Below the pieces are notes generated by a model. The model was given only the letters and a program-made list of their open reading frames with translations, did not search any database and was not told the DNA's origin. A stretch of 64,000 bases of DNA from the NCBI RefSeq assembly GCF_000330725.2, contig NZ_AMZY02000009.1:267934-331933 (forward strand), written 5' to 3'. This document shows positions 9,670 through 19,207 of this stretch, in pieces; the first letter of the stretch is position 1; every line of letters starts with the position of its first letter. The stretch comes from Mariniradius saccharolyticus AK6 (GTDB lineage: Bacteria > Bacteroidota > Bacteroidia > Cytophagales > Cyclobacteriaceae). The position numbers were made by a program, and so were the translations under genes.

Positions 9670-9727
9670 CAATAAAAGGGAAGGCAGCATAGGTCTTTTC
9701 CCTCATCACCTGCTGCAGGATAGTGGA

Positions 9728-10606
9728 TTAAAAACTAAGATCAGCGAATTTTTGCAATTCCTCTTCCTCTAGTGCTCGATCAAAAACCGCAAGCCCTCCG
9801 ATAGACCCTTTGAAGAAATTGCCCATGCCCCTTCGTAGCAGAACAGCGCCGACGGTGAAATCCGATCCATTGTTGCCAAGCCCCTCGGGAAAAAAGTAAG
9901 GATTTTTACTTTGGACCAATCCATCCGGATACCCTTCAAACCCGGCGGTATGTTCTATCAGTTCGGGATCACGGGCAATAAACTTCCCGTTGAGATATGA
10001 TCTGATATGGGTGCCATCATAGGTAAATGCAGCCAAGCACCACTCATCTGCAGGCACTTCTTGGGCACTTGCGGAATAGTCAATTGAATAGGGGAATGGG
10101 GGAGTTGGTTTACCTGTTTTGGAAATATGCCCACAGACCTGGTTTCTTCCGTTGTAGTGCGGCAACGATATAAACAAACCATATTGGCGTTTGCCACCGT
10201 CCTGATATTCGTTCCACATGCCGCCTACAAAGCCGGTTTGTTCGCCGCTCCATTTTACCCAAGCGACTACGGTCACCGTACTGCCTGGTCCATGAATATT
10301 CAATTTTCCGGTTTTGTCGTTTGGTAGGCTAAGGAAGTTTGTGCCATCAAGCTTGATCGAATATCCGGAAACTGGACCGTCCTCCACTCTTTCCACCTTT
10401 CCACCCTGTTCATAAAGCCGAAATTTCCCCTTTCCCCTGGCTTTTCGGGGTTTGCCGCTGGGCTCATCAAATTTCCACAGGGCAACCAGATTTCGCGTGG
10501 ATTGAATTGTCTTTTCTAGAGCCTGATTCTGTCCTTGTGCAGAGATCGTGCATAGGGTGAAAAAGCAGATGATCGTTGTGGTCAAGATCCAGCTCATTTT
10601 TTCCAT
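9728..10606 (-). CDS. Secreted LamG/concanavalin-like domain protein
   Basis: A 292-residue secreted protein with signal peptide MEKMSWILTTTIICFFTLC...AQG. The rest is a single LamG-type jelly roll. Evidence for this is LVALWKFDEPSG at the start, VTVVAWVKWSG in the middle, CLAAFTYDGTHIRSYLNGKFIA and the closing GSIGGLAVFDRALEEEELQ, all typical of the laminin-G-3 fold. It probably binds glycans at the cell surface or in the periplasm. No catalytic domain is attached. It is convergent with the Gfo/Idh/MocA gene. Confidence 0.82.
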   Translation of the reverse strand: MEKMSWILTTTIICFFTLCTISAQGQNQALEKTIQSTRNLVALWKFDEPSGKPRKARGKGKFRLYEQGGKVERVEDGPVSGYSIKLDGTNFLSLPNDKTGKLNIHGPGSTVTVVAWVKWSGEQTGFVGGMWNEYQDGGKRQYGLFISLPHYNGRNQVCGHISKTGKPTPPFPYSIDYSASAQEVPADEWCLAAFTYDGTHIRSYLNGKFIARDPELIEHTAGFEGYPDGLVQSKNPYFFPEGLGNNGSDFTVGAVLLRRGMGNFFKGSIGGLAVFDRALEEEELQKFADLSF

Positions 10607-10968
10607 ATTGTTTCGAAGTCTAGGAAAATCCCCTTTTTAAAGCCTAGGTACATTTTTAATCAAGCGGCCAGGAAAGTGAACTCGAATTCCCGAGATCGAT
10701 AATCTGACGCGTTTCAATTTACGATAGGAATTAGCTAATGTAAATTTGATGAAGGCGCAACCAGCCTATCCGATCGAGATCAATATCCCTCCATTTACGG
10801 TCACCTCCTCCAGTATCGCAATCTTGAAGAACCCGGAAATGAATGCCGTATTTCCGAACCAAACCTGAAAACGATTTTCTTTCCACGTCGCGGACAGCAC
10901 AATATCCTTGGTTCTTTGGATTCCTTAATCTGCCTAATTTCGGATAAATCAAAATCAAGGGACAGTAA
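10607..10968. other. 362-bp intergenic stretch, no supported gene
   Basis: This spacer lies upstream of the LamG gene and downstream of ppc. A 75-codon minus-strand frame (10731-10958) exists. It lacks a recognisable domain, has many Arg, Asp and Gly residues and runs into the region just after the ppc stop, so it may be chance or the remnant of an older gene. No hairpin terminator was found for ppc here. Confidence 0.4.
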
Positions 10969-13674
10969 TCACCCCGTATTTTTCAATCCACTGGACAGCG
11001 CATTTACCAGACTCAACAGCGTGGTAAGTAATTTTTCCTTTTCTGCGCTGGATTCATCTGGAATTGCTCTCCATTCCTTTAAGTAATGGATATGCAACTG
11101 GTGCAAAAGCCGCAACTTGGATTCCCTCCATTTGAGATTGTCGTATTGTCCGTCCCGCCGGCTTGCGGCAGGCTCATCAAATACCTCCTCGATCATTGCC
11201 AGTCCGTTTCGATAATCATTCAAAATCTTCTGCATGAAAAGGTTCCTTTCTGACTCATTTTCGTCCAACGCGGCGTACCAGTTCATTACCGCATCGTTTG
11301 CAAGTATCAGGTTGGTTTCGGTTTGTATCAACAGGAATTTCAAAAAACTCCAATCAATGGCGCTTCGCTTTAACTCTCGGAAAGCATCTGGTTTTTCGGT
11401 CTTTAATTCCAGTAAAGCCTGGCCAAGTCCATACCATCCTGTGAGGGAAATTCTGGAAAGGTTCCAGCTAAAGACCCATGGAATGGCCCTCAGGTCATTG
11501 AGTGTTCTGGTGCCTGTCCTTCGAGCGGGGCGGGAACCTATTTTACTGCGCTCCAATACATCAATGGAAGTAGCCTTTCCATAGAAGTTGATAAAGCCGG
11601 GCGTTTCGATCAATTCCCTGTAGTGTCTAAAGGACCTCTCAGCCAAAAATTCCATCGTGGTGCTTGCAGTCCCATTTTCTGCAGTGCCTTTTTTGCTAGT
11701 GACAATATGACGTGCAACTCCCGAGGCGAGCGCATTGATATTATGGGTAGCTGTAAGTGGGTTTCCAAAAAGCTGCGCCACGGATTCGCCTTGTACCGTG
11801 ATTTTGATGCTCCCATTGACAGAATTTTTTGGCATACTCTCCAAAAAACGGTGGTATTTTCCCCCTCCTCGGCTGATGGTACCCCCGGTGCCGTGGAAGA
11901 AATGAACCTCAAAGTTATTTCTTCGTCCCACTTCCGAAAGTGATTGTTCTGCTTTGTAAAGATTCCATTTGCTCGCAATCGTGCCACCATCTTTGTTGCT
12001 GTCACTGTAGCCCAGCATTACCTCTTGCTGACGATGAAGCTTGCCGGCACGCAGTTGGGTGATCGGGTGTTGTAGGAATTGTTCCAAAATCACAGGTCCG
12101 TGTTGCAGGTCTTCAATCGTTTCGAACAATGGCACTACGCGAATATCCGTTTGCAGTAATTGCGTCTCCTGCATAAAAAAATAAACCGCAAGAAGATCAC
12201 TGAGGCTTCTTGTCATACTGACGATAAACGATCCAATACCTGCAGAACCATACGCGTTGATGTGCTGACGGACTACCCGATAACAGTCGAGGATATTGTC
12301 TGCTTCAGCGCCATAGGATATTGTAATGTCTGTAATTGGGGTTTGCCTGCTAAGAAGTTCGCTCAGGAACTCAGCCCGCTCTTCCTCGGCCCAATTTGCA
12401 AAATCTACATTTGTATAGCCAGCTCCAGCGAGGATTTGGGAAATCGCCTTGTCGTGAAATGCGCTGTTTTGCCTGATGTCCAATTTGGCCAAGTGGAATC
12501 CAAAGCACTTCAATGCCCTTTCCACCGGGAAAATCAAGTCCTCTACTATCATGGCCATGCCATTTTGCAGTAAAGACTCTTTAAGAACAGCAAGATCAGT
12601 TTCCAATGCCTGGGCTGATTTGAAATAGGCACCTGAGTCAGCATTTTTTTCAGAAACTGTGTTTTCTAATTGTAGGATGATCAGGTTGACAAACTGGCGC
12701 CAGGGTTCGATGGGGTTTCTTTTAATTGCGGTTGTCGCCGACTCGCCGAGCGTTCTGGATTTTTGGGCAATTGCTTCCTGAAGCTGCGCGGGAGGGGGAT
12801 TGGTGATGCCTGATATCGAGAGTTTCTTTGCCAATACCATCAATTCCTCCCGAATGAGGCCCAATGCGGTTTTGCGGTGGATCAAAAGAGTCTCTTGGGT
12901 TACCGAAGGCGTGACAAAGGGATGTCCGTCCCGATCACCCCCGACCCAGCTGCCGAATTTTATTTTTGGAAAAGCGTCGACATCCTTGATCTTTTTGGGG
13001 TCAAAACCCAAGGCAATCCAGGAATTTTTCAACTGCTGATCGCTTCTTTGGATTACCATCGGGAATACCTTGCTGAGGTAGTGGATGACATTTGCGCGTT
13101 CATCCCTGATGTCGGGTTTCTCTAGATAGATTTCACCAGTCCTCCACCACCGCTCCAGTAGTTGAATGATTTTTTCCCGGATTGCAAGCTGCTCCAATTG
13201 GCTGAGCGAGGGGTTTTCCCGCTGGACGAGCAGCAGGTAAAGCTCTCTGTGTATTTCGATGACTGTAATCCTCTTCGCTTCGGTGGGATGTGCCGTAAGT
13301 ACAGGATTGACGGAAGTTGCCGAAATGGCCTTCAACATTTCATCTTCAGATACTCCTTGCGATTTCCAAATTGACAGTGCCTCGGCCCAAGAACCTCTGA
13401 TTGAAGCGATGCTTTCCCTATCCTCCAATTTTCTCCGGTATTGGGTTGCAGCATTTTCCTCCACCAATGTCATCAACTGGAAGTAAATGCTCAGGGATTG
13501 GATCGTTTTCTCAATGGGGATTTCACTTGATTCCCAGCTACCCTCAGGTTCCGATTGAATGATCTGTGCGGCAACCTTTTCTTCTTGAATTCTGGTCAGC
13601 ATCTCGCCGTAGCACTCGATTATGAACTTCCTGTCCTGGGCGATTTTTTGAAATGGGTCCTTGATGCTTTGCAT
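10969..13674 (-). CDS. ppc: Phosphoenolpyruvate carboxylase
   Basis: A 901-residue cytosolic enzyme that carboxylates PEP with bicarbonate to oxaloacetate, an anaplerotic reaction. Recognisable motifs are VLTAHPTEAKR (about 126-136, catalytic His), VGGDRDGHPFVT (about 240), GYSDSNKDGG (about 550) and FHGTGGTISRGGGK (about 595), and the C-terminus ends in NTG as in nearly all PEPCs. The glycine-rich loop reads HGTGG where the usual motif is HGRGG, so the first of the two loop arginines is replaced by Thr; the second, in SRGGG, is present. It stands alone, with 261 bp of AT-rich upstream sequence. Confidence 0.95.
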   Translation of the reverse strand: MQSIKDPFQKIAQDRKFIIECYGEMLTRIQEEKVAAQIIQSEPEGSWESSEIPIEKTIQSLSIYFQLMTLVEENAATQYRRKLEDRESIASIRGSWAEALSIWKSQGVSEDEMLKAISATSVNPVLTAHPTEAKRITVIEIHRELYLLLVQRENPSLSQLEQLAIREKIIQLLERWWRTGEIYLEKPDIRDERANVIHYLSKVFPMVIQRSDQQLKNSWIALGFDPKKIKDVDAFPKIKFGSWVGGDRDGHPFVTPSVTQETLLIHRKTALGLIREELMVLAKKLSISGITNPPPAQLQEAIAQKSRTLGESATTAIKRNPIEPWRQFVNLIILQLENTVSEKNADSGAYFKSAQALETDLAVLKESLLQNGMAMIVEDLIFPVERALKCFGFHLAKLDIRQNSAFHDKAISQILAGAGYTNVDFANWAEEERAEFLSELLSRQTPITDITISYGAEADNILDCYRVVRQHINAYGSAGIGSFIVSMTRSLSDLLAVYFFMQETQLLQTDIRVVPLFETIEDLQHGPVILEQFLQHPITQLRAGKLHRQQEVMLGYSDSNKDGGTIASKWNLYKAEQSLSEVGRRNNFEVHFFHGTGGTISRGGGKYHRFLESMPKNSVNGSIKITVQGESVAQLFGNPLTATHNINALASGVARHIVTSKKGTAENGTASTTMEFLAERSFRHYRELIETPGFINFYGKATSIDVLERSKIGSRPARRTGTRTLNDLRAIPWVFSWNLSRISLTGWYGLGQALLELKTEKPDAFRELKRSAIDWSFLKFLLIQTETNLILANDAVMNWYAALDENESERNLFMQKILNDYRNGLAMIEEVFDEPAASRRDGQYDNLKWRESKLRLLHQLHIHYLKEWRAIPDESSAEKEKLLTTLLSLVNALSSGLKNTG

Positions 13675-13935
13675 GGCTTGATTCTGTGGCTTTTTTGGAA
13701 AAATTGACTTTTTGGCTGGCGTCGGTACGCAATTTCGAAAACAAAAAATTGGGATCGTAATTTTTCCCTTGGCAAAATGGATAAGAGATTATTCTGCCTG
13801 GGATAAGAAGTTTCTATCTAATCGCTTTTCTGGACACTCACTTCTTGATGTCTGCCGAGCGCTGCCTTAAAAACTGATTGGATGGATTGGAAAAGGAGAA
13901 TAGAGGTTACTTTTTTTTTTTCCAGAGTGCCCATT

Positions 13936-14298
13936 TCACCCCCTCATGATCTTCTCCAAAGGCTTTCCTTTTGCCAACTCGTCGACGATCTTGTCCAAGT
14001 ACCGCACTTGCTGGGTCAGGGGATTTTCGATTTCCTCGACGCGATACCCGCATATCAGGCCCGTGATCAACTTCGCGTTGGGGTTCAATTTGGCGTGGCC
14101 GAAAAATTCCTCAAAAGTCGCCCTGCTTTCTATCAGGTTTTGCAGCCTAGACTCATCAAAGCCCGTCAGCCACTCGATGACTTCATGCAATTCCTGCTTC
14201 GTCCGACCTTTTTTCTGCACCTTCGTTACGTAGTGCGGATAGACTGAAGAGAAAGTCATTTTAGCGATGCGCTCGTCGTGATGGGCTGTGGAGTTCAT
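13936..14298 (-). CDS. DUF2200 family protein
   Basis: A 120-residue soluble protein. The string FSSVYPHYVTKVQKKGRTKQ and the later ELHEVIEWLTGFD are characteristic of DUF2200, a small family found widely in Bacteroidota and Proteobacteria. The C-terminal part, ITGLICGYRVEEIENPLTQQ, also fits the family. No function is established and no catalytic residues are evident. It sits between ppc and the DUF3667 gene, all on the minus strand but with separate spacers. Confidence 0.82.
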   Translation of the reverse strand: MNSTAHHDERIAKMTFSSVYPHYVTKVQKKGRTKQELHEVIEWLTGFDESRLQNLIESRATFEEFFGHAKLNPNAKLITGLICGYRVEEIENPLTQQVRYLDKIVDELAKGKPLEKIMRG

Positions 14299-14413
14299 AG
14301 TGGTTTTTTTTACACAGTACGGTAATCGGGTTAAACGGAATTTCGCTGAATTTAAAACTTCACATTTTTATCTCAAAGGCATATTTTTCCTCGAACCAAT
14401 CTGGGTAATTTAT

Positions 14414-15154
14414 TCACCACCTCACCACAAGCGCGATCAAAAAGAAAAACACCAAATTGAAGAGCAGGTACAATAGATAGGACGCAGTAGATCGCAGGAG
14501 ATTTCCCCATCGACTTCCCCTGGAAAAAAACTGCCAAAAGACCCAATAAGCGTAGCCGATTGAAAACACAAATGGAAACAACTCCAAGATGTAATAGTCG
14601 ATCAACTTGCCCCCAATCGCGAAGACCGCGTAGAAAATCGCCTGCTGTCCCGTGACATAAGAGTTGAGGACGATGTGCTCGAGATAGTTTTTCCCAAAAC
14701 CAAAAAAAGCCAGATAGGAAGCGAGCGAAAAAACCGGTAAAAGCAACAAGGCAGCGTAGGCGTAGTTTTGCGCCAGCCAAGTCACGATGTCGAGTAATTC
14801 AAAACCCGAAGTGGTTTCGGAAACGCCTGATCTTAGACCAGCGATAAAATCATCCAAATAAGTGTTTTGACCGGTGAGTTTCGTGACCAAAAAATACAGG
14901 GTCGACAAGGTAAGCGCGTAGGCAATCGGCTTGAAGTGGTTTTTCCTTTTGCCGTGGAGAAAATCATCGATACTCTGCCCCGGGCTTAGAAACAGTTCCC
15001 TGATGGTGAAAAACAGCCCTCGGTTGACTTGGAATAGACTTTCGGATATCTCTTGGGCAATGATACCGAATGTAATTCGGGCAACCTTTGAATTTTGGCC
15101 ACATTGGCTACAGTAATTTCCATCTATTGTATGTCCACAGTTTTTGCAGTGCAT
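14414..15154 (-). CDS. DUF3667 membrane protein with N-terminal zinc ribbon
   Basis: A 246-residue protein. Residues 3-19 form a zinc ribbon (CKNCG...YCSQCGQ). The next conserved block, VNRGLFFTIRELFLSPGQSI followed by GKRKNHFKPIAYALTLS, is the DUF3667 signature, and four to five transmembrane helices follow to the C-terminus. This family is abundant in Bacteroidota and of unknown function; the ribbon lies on the cytoplasmic side. The start at 15154 places the first ribbon Cys at residue 3, as is common in the family. Confidence 0.85.
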   Translation of the reverse strand: MHCKNCGHTIDGNYCSQCGQNSKVARITFGIIAQEISESLFQVNRGLFFTIRELFLSPGQSIDDFLHGKRKNHFKPIAYALTLSTLYFLVTKLTGQNTYLDDFIAGLRSGVSETTSGFELLDIVTWLAQNYAYAALLLLPVFSLASYLAFFGFGKNYLEHIVLNSYVTGQQAIFYAVFAIGGKLIDYYILELFPFVFSIGYAYWVFWQFFSRGSRWGNLLRSTASYLLYLLFNLVFFFLIALVVRW

Positions 15155-15673
15155 TTTTTTCTTCGTCAGTTTGTCCGAAACCGTTCAAGCGAATTAGACC
15201 GAGAAGGTTTTGATCTTTGCTTCCATAATTTCTCGAATTGTATCCGATAGGTATCGGCTTCAAGATCCATTGTACTGGTGCAGAACGTGGAGAAAAAGCC
15301 CCAAGAATTCACTGCACACCCTTTTCTTCGATCTGCTGAATTTAGTGAAATAATATCAGGGTCTTTTCAGAAGAGGATTTGATTTTCCGTATGCCAAACC
15401 ACGGGAGGCTACTGTATTGCCCGCTTGGAGAATCGAAAATTCAAAAATCCTCCAGTTCTCCAAAAATGGCCATTTCCAAGGTTCAAAGGTAGATTACGAA
15501 ACGGCAACCGATGTTAACTTTGACGCTTTATTCCTAAAAATCCAATAACACAAAACGCGATTCTCGTTATCCATGTATTCGACGAGGCCAACAGCTTCCG
15601 ATAATTACGCATTTTTTCGTATTGGGGAAACTACTTCGAGCCCCCACCTTTGTGGACGATACAATGACTTTTT
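15155..15673. other. 519-bp intergenic stretch, nothing recognised
   Basis: I see no gene, RNA or clear repeat here. The sequence is mixed in composition and has no frame longer than about 60 codons with plausible protein character. Confidence 0.4.
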
Positions 15674-15898
15674 ATGGATGATGCATTGGTAGGTTGTTTG
15701 CTTTTGTTCCTGGTCTCCCTTGTTTGGTTCATCGGGTACCATACACGCACCAAGCGTGGTCATTATCGTCGTATGCAACAGCTGAAAGGTTTGTTTTATG
15801 CTTTGCTCAGCAAGCAGGAAGCGCTAAATCAAAAGACGGCCATTTCGAATGAATTTCATTCAACCCAAAGTGGAGTCCCTTCTTCCCATTTATTGTGA
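15674..15898 (+). CDS. Possible small single-pass membrane protein
   Basis: A 74-codon frame with one strong hydrophobic helix at residues 5-22 (LVGCLLLFLVSLVWFIGY), then a basic stretch (HTRTKRGHYRRMQQLK). The last 14 codons overlap the 3' end of the opposing propeller gene. The helix-then-positive-residue pattern looks like a real N-out/C-in small membrane protein, but there is no family match I can name, no evident ribosome binding site and no operon partner. It may be spurious. Confidence 0.3.
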   Translation: MDDALVGCLLLFLVSLVWFIGYHTRTKRGHYRRMQQLKGLFYALLSKQEALNQKTAISNEFHSTQSGVPSSHLL

Positions 15899-18141
15899 GT
15901 GAGCCGTATTCGTTCTTTTGTCTGAACGTTGTATGCCACGATTTCCCCATACATCTGCGGTGAAAAAATGATGGGTTGAATCAAAGCTTGCTCATCATTT
16001 ATACCGTATCCTTCGGTGGTATAAATTACCCATTCGCCATCGGGTGAGAAATGTGCATGTGCATTTTGTCCGCTGCCGATTGAAATGATTTCCGGCTCGG
16101 TCCAAGTACCATCGGGCTTTAAGCTCATGAGGAAAATGTCCATTGTTTTGTATTCTTGTTCCGTTCTTAGCCGGTCGGAAGAGAATACAATTTTATCGCC
16201 TTGTTTGGAAATGGCTGGAAAATTATCCCGGTGGGAATCCTGAGTCAGATTTATGGTTTCGTCATTTGTCTTTAAGTAGATGTCAAAGTAACCGCTTCTG
16301 CCGCTCCTAAAAACCATTTTGCCGTCTTCGCTGATATCTCCAAATCCATCATTGTACGGCGAGTCAGATAGTTTTTCAATAAGTCTGGTTTCAAAGTCAT
16401 ATTTCCAAAGGTCACCCTGCATCCTTGCATTGGCTCGAAAGCTCCCTGTCGTGAAGATAAATGCTTTTCCATCATGGCTGACTTTGCTGTCCAATACTGA
16501 AAAATTTGCTGGATTTGTGTCGGATTCTTTCTCAAAAACGAATAGTTGCTTTTTTTCCCCTGTCACGTAATCAACTTGATAAAAATGTAAGGTAGAATTT
16601 ACCATTTGATTGATGAAAATTGTACAGAATACTGAGAATAGTGATAATCCTCCGAAAAGAACGCTGTATGACAGGGAAAGAATGTAGGCCTCGTTTCCGT
16701 TCCTCCTACTTCGAATCGCTCTTTTGTATGCCCACAATGTTAAACCAAGCAAAACAATTGTCATCAAGCCCATTATCCACCGAATCGAACTGATAGGCAT
16801 GGGGCTGATGGTATCTACCCAAAGGAAAATGCCTCCTGTAATCAATCCAAAGACAATGGCCAATAGGCTGAACAAAAGAAATCTCCAAAACGAAATCTTT
16901 TTCCTATGTCTAACTCCTAAAAATAAGCCTGAAAGAAACATACCAAGCACAAGAATCGGGAGCCAAAAAACACCGTAGCCCAGTGGCTTGAGAAATTCCC
17001 AAAAACTTTGAATATCATTTGCATCATAGAAGAGTAAAGTATTTCCTTTTTGTGGGGGAGCTACAAAAGCCCTTCTTACTCCGTATACATTCACCTGCCG
17101 ACCAGCAAATGAAACGGTGTCTGGAAGCTTAGCAAGAACATTTCCGTCAAAACCGAAATTTCCCGGTACCCCATGGTTGGCCGCATAGGGGCCACCGTGA
17201 AACACCATCGTGCCATTCAGATGACTGTCTAAATTGAACATCAAATCGGGGCCGTTGGAAATCAAAGGGGTAATTTCTTTCGAATTGGGGTCAAACTTCA
17301 TGACTTTGAAGTCTTTCTCGTTTTGCCAAGTCGTAAATACGATGGTCCCATCCGGCAGATAGTCTGGCGAAACAGCCGGTCCGGAAAACTCGATGATTTG
17401 ATGTTGATTGGATCCGTCGGCATCCATTTCAAAAATTGAATTCTGACCATTGCGGCCCGAATAAAAAATGATCTTTGCTCCATCGGCTGACCATCTCGGA
17501 CTGCCGTCCCAGAATTCCGAATTAGTCAGCCGAGTGGGGTTTTCGCCAGATATGTCTACCGAATATATATCTCCTATTCGCTGACGGGCGAATGGAAATT
17601 GGGGGTGTGGGACAATCTCGTGATCCCTGTCACTGCTAAAGGCAATTCGCTGTCCATCCGGTGAAAATGCGGGCCGAAAATCCCCACTTGGGTGGTTGGT
17701 CAGATTTTTGGCTATCTGGATATCCTGAATCGAGTCTGGAAGGAAAGGGATGAGATAAATTTCTGAGTTTCCTTCATGGGAAGCCACAAATGCTAATTGA
17801 CTGCCATCAGGCGAAAATGTTGCCTGGTCCTGAAAGGACTTGCTTTTGATCAAAAGCGAAGGAGGGTAGTTCCCATCGATGGCCTGTACATAGAGTTGAG
17901 GTATGCCTGACCTTTCGGACGTAAATACAACCCATTTGCCATCCGGACTGATAACGGCATCATAATCTAAAGAAGGATTGTCAGTGAAATTTTTATAACT
18001 TTTTCCTTTGTCTTTTGAAATGTATATATCCCAACCTTGTGGGCTAAATGTCGAATAAAAGATCCTTTCGAGAGACTGTCCAAAGCTATTGCTAAAAAGG
18101 GCAAAGGTCAGCAGGAGAGAATAGCAGATGCTTTGTTTCAT
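15856..18141 (-). CDS. TolB-like PD40 beta-propeller protein with an internal membrane domain
   Basis: A 761-residue protein with a signal peptide (MKQSICYSLLLTFALFSNSFGQ). Residues about 25-330 carry five or more PD40/TolB repeats (SPDGKWVVFTSERSG, SPDGSQLAFVASHEG, SPDGQRIAFSSDRDH, SADGAKIIFYSGRNG). Residues about 385-525 hold four to five transmembrane helices. Residues about 540-761 return to PD40 repeats (SEDGKMVFRSGRSGYFD, SKQGDKIVFSSDRL, SPDGEWVIYTTEGYG). The propeller is thus split by a membrane bundle, and both halves are probably periplasmic. PD40 repeats bind peptides or proteins; no enzyme motif is seen. It has no operon partner. Confidence 0.75.
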   Translation of the reverse strand: MKQSICYSLLLTFALFSNSFGQSLERIFYSTFSPQGWDIYISKDKGKSYKNFTDNPSLDYDAVISPDGKWVVFTSERSGIPQLYVQAIDGNYPPSLLIKSKSFQDQATFSPDGSQLAFVASHEGNSEIYLIPFLPDSIQDIQIAKNLTNHPSGDFRPAFSPDGQRIAFSSDRDHEIVPHPQFPFARQRIGDIYSVDISGENPTRLTNSEFWDGSPRWSADGAKIIFYSGRNGQNSIFEMDADGSNQHQIIEFSGPAVSPDYLPDGTIVFTTWQNEKDFKVMKFDPNSKEITPLISNGPDLMFNLDSHLNGTMVFHGGPYAANHGVPGNFGFDGNVLAKLPDTVSFAGRQVNVYGVRRAFVAPPQKGNTLLFYDANDIQSFWEFLKPLGYGVFWLPILVLGMFLSGLFLGVRHRKKISFWRFLLFSLLAIVFGLITGGIFLWVDTISPMPISSIRWIMGLMTIVLLGLTLWAYKRAIRSRRNGNEAYILSLSYSVLFGGLSLFSVFCTIFINQMVNSTLHFYQVDYVTGEKKQLFVFEKESDTNPANFSVLDSKVSHDGKAFIFTTGSFRANARMQGDLWKYDFETRLIEKLSDSPYNDGFGDISEDGKMVFRSGRSGYFDIYLKTNDETINLTQDSHRDNFPAISKQGDKIVFSSDRLRTEQEYKTMDIFLMSLKPDGTWTEPEIISIGSGQNAHAHFSPDGEWVIYTTEGYGINDEQALIQPIIFSPQMYGEIVAYNVQTKERIRLTHNKWEEGTPLWVE

Positions 18142-18394
18142 TCTGTTATAAATTAGTTGATAACATTCTGTTTTTCAATTAATTGTAGAAATTAAGCCTT
18201 TCTGGTATTTATTCAAAGACATTGTCGATATTCCTGCATTTTACACGCGTGGATTTTTGCCACCAACGTTCTCCATGTGACCCGATTTTTGGACAAGTAT
18301 GTCCCTTCGATTTCCTGCCAAAAAAGGAATCTATTCACTTGCTGACAATGTTTTGGTTTCCCGGACCGGTTGGATCCATCCATCCCAATTAATA

Positions 18395-19207
18395 TCAAGC
18401 AGGGCTTACCTTTCCTTTTTTATCCAGCTGCTTCATGGAATTTATGATCATTCTTTTGCTGATGGCTGATGGTATCGCGGAGGAAAATCGGTGCAAAATC
18501 CTGTTCAGCCGACCGGGGATGATGATTTCTTTTCCTTTCAGCGCCTTGTCCATCGTGTAGCGGGCCACTTCCCTGGGATGCACCAGCATCTGCTGCGAAA
18601 ACCAGTTCAAATCACGGTGCAGCATATAGTTGTTGATATTGGTGGTCATCGGGCCGGGGCATAGGGAGCTGACATGCACACCATAGCGGTTGATCTCCAT
18701 ATTCAATGCCTGAGAATATTGTCTGACAAAACCTTTCGTGGCCGAATAGCAGGTCTTTCGCGGAAGCGTGTAGAATCCGCCCAAACTGCTTACGTTGATG
18801 ATATGGGATTGCGGATGCTTTTTCAAATCAGGCAGCAAGGCACTGGTCAGCGAGACATAGGAGATGCAATTGACCTCAACCATCTTGCGCATGTAGTCGC
18901 TGTCTGTATTTTCAAAAAAATCATTCTGGGGCAGTCCAGCATTGTTCACCAGCAGGCTTACAGCCATTCCCTCGTTCCTCACCCGCTGCAATAGCTGCGC
19001 AGGAGCCTCGGGAGCGGTCAAGTCCAAGGCGATGGATTTCACCCGCACAGGATAGTTTTCTTGCAGAAACCGCTCCAGTTTCTCCGGATGGGCGGCAGGC
19101 AGGTCAACGAGGAGAAGATTATAGCCGCGCTCGGCACATTCGAGTGCAAAGGAAGTGCCCAGTCCACCGCAGGCACCGGTGATGATGGCGTATGTATTAT
19201 TTTCCAT
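18395..19207 (-). CDS. Short-chain dehydrogenase/reductase (SDR)
   Basis: A 270-residue classical SDR. I start it at the ATG at 19207, since AAGGAC lies 8 bases upstream; the frame could begin 24 bases earlier. The Rossmann motif is TGACGGLGTSFA (about residues 9-20), the structural motif NNAG is near 90, and the catalytic Ser, Tyr and Lys lie in NVSSLGG and YSATK near 140-160. The C-terminal third (GRLNRILHRFSSAIPSAISK) resembles the membrane-associated SDRs of the DltE/YqjQ type. Its start overlaps the epimerase gene by 11 bases, so the two are translationally coupled. The substrate is unknown, possibly a lipid or polyketide. Confidence 0.87.
   Translation of the reverse strand: MENNTYAIITGACGGLGTSFALECAERGYNLLLVDLPAAHPEKLERFLQENYPVRVKSIALDLTAPEAPAQLLQRVRNEGMAVSLLVNNAGLPQNDFFENTDSDYMRKMVEVNCISYVSLTSALLPDLKKHPQSHIINVSSLGGFYTLPRKTCYSATKGFVRQYSQALNMEINRYGVHVSSLCPGPMTTNINNYMLHRDLNWFSQQMLVHPREVARYTMDKALKGKEIIIPGRLNRILHRFSSAIPSAISKRMIINSMKQLDKKGKVSPA

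Noticed and set aside
10731..10958. 75-codon frame between ppc and the LamG gene
   Set aside because: No domain, no ribosome binding site; kept only as a note in the intergenic entry.
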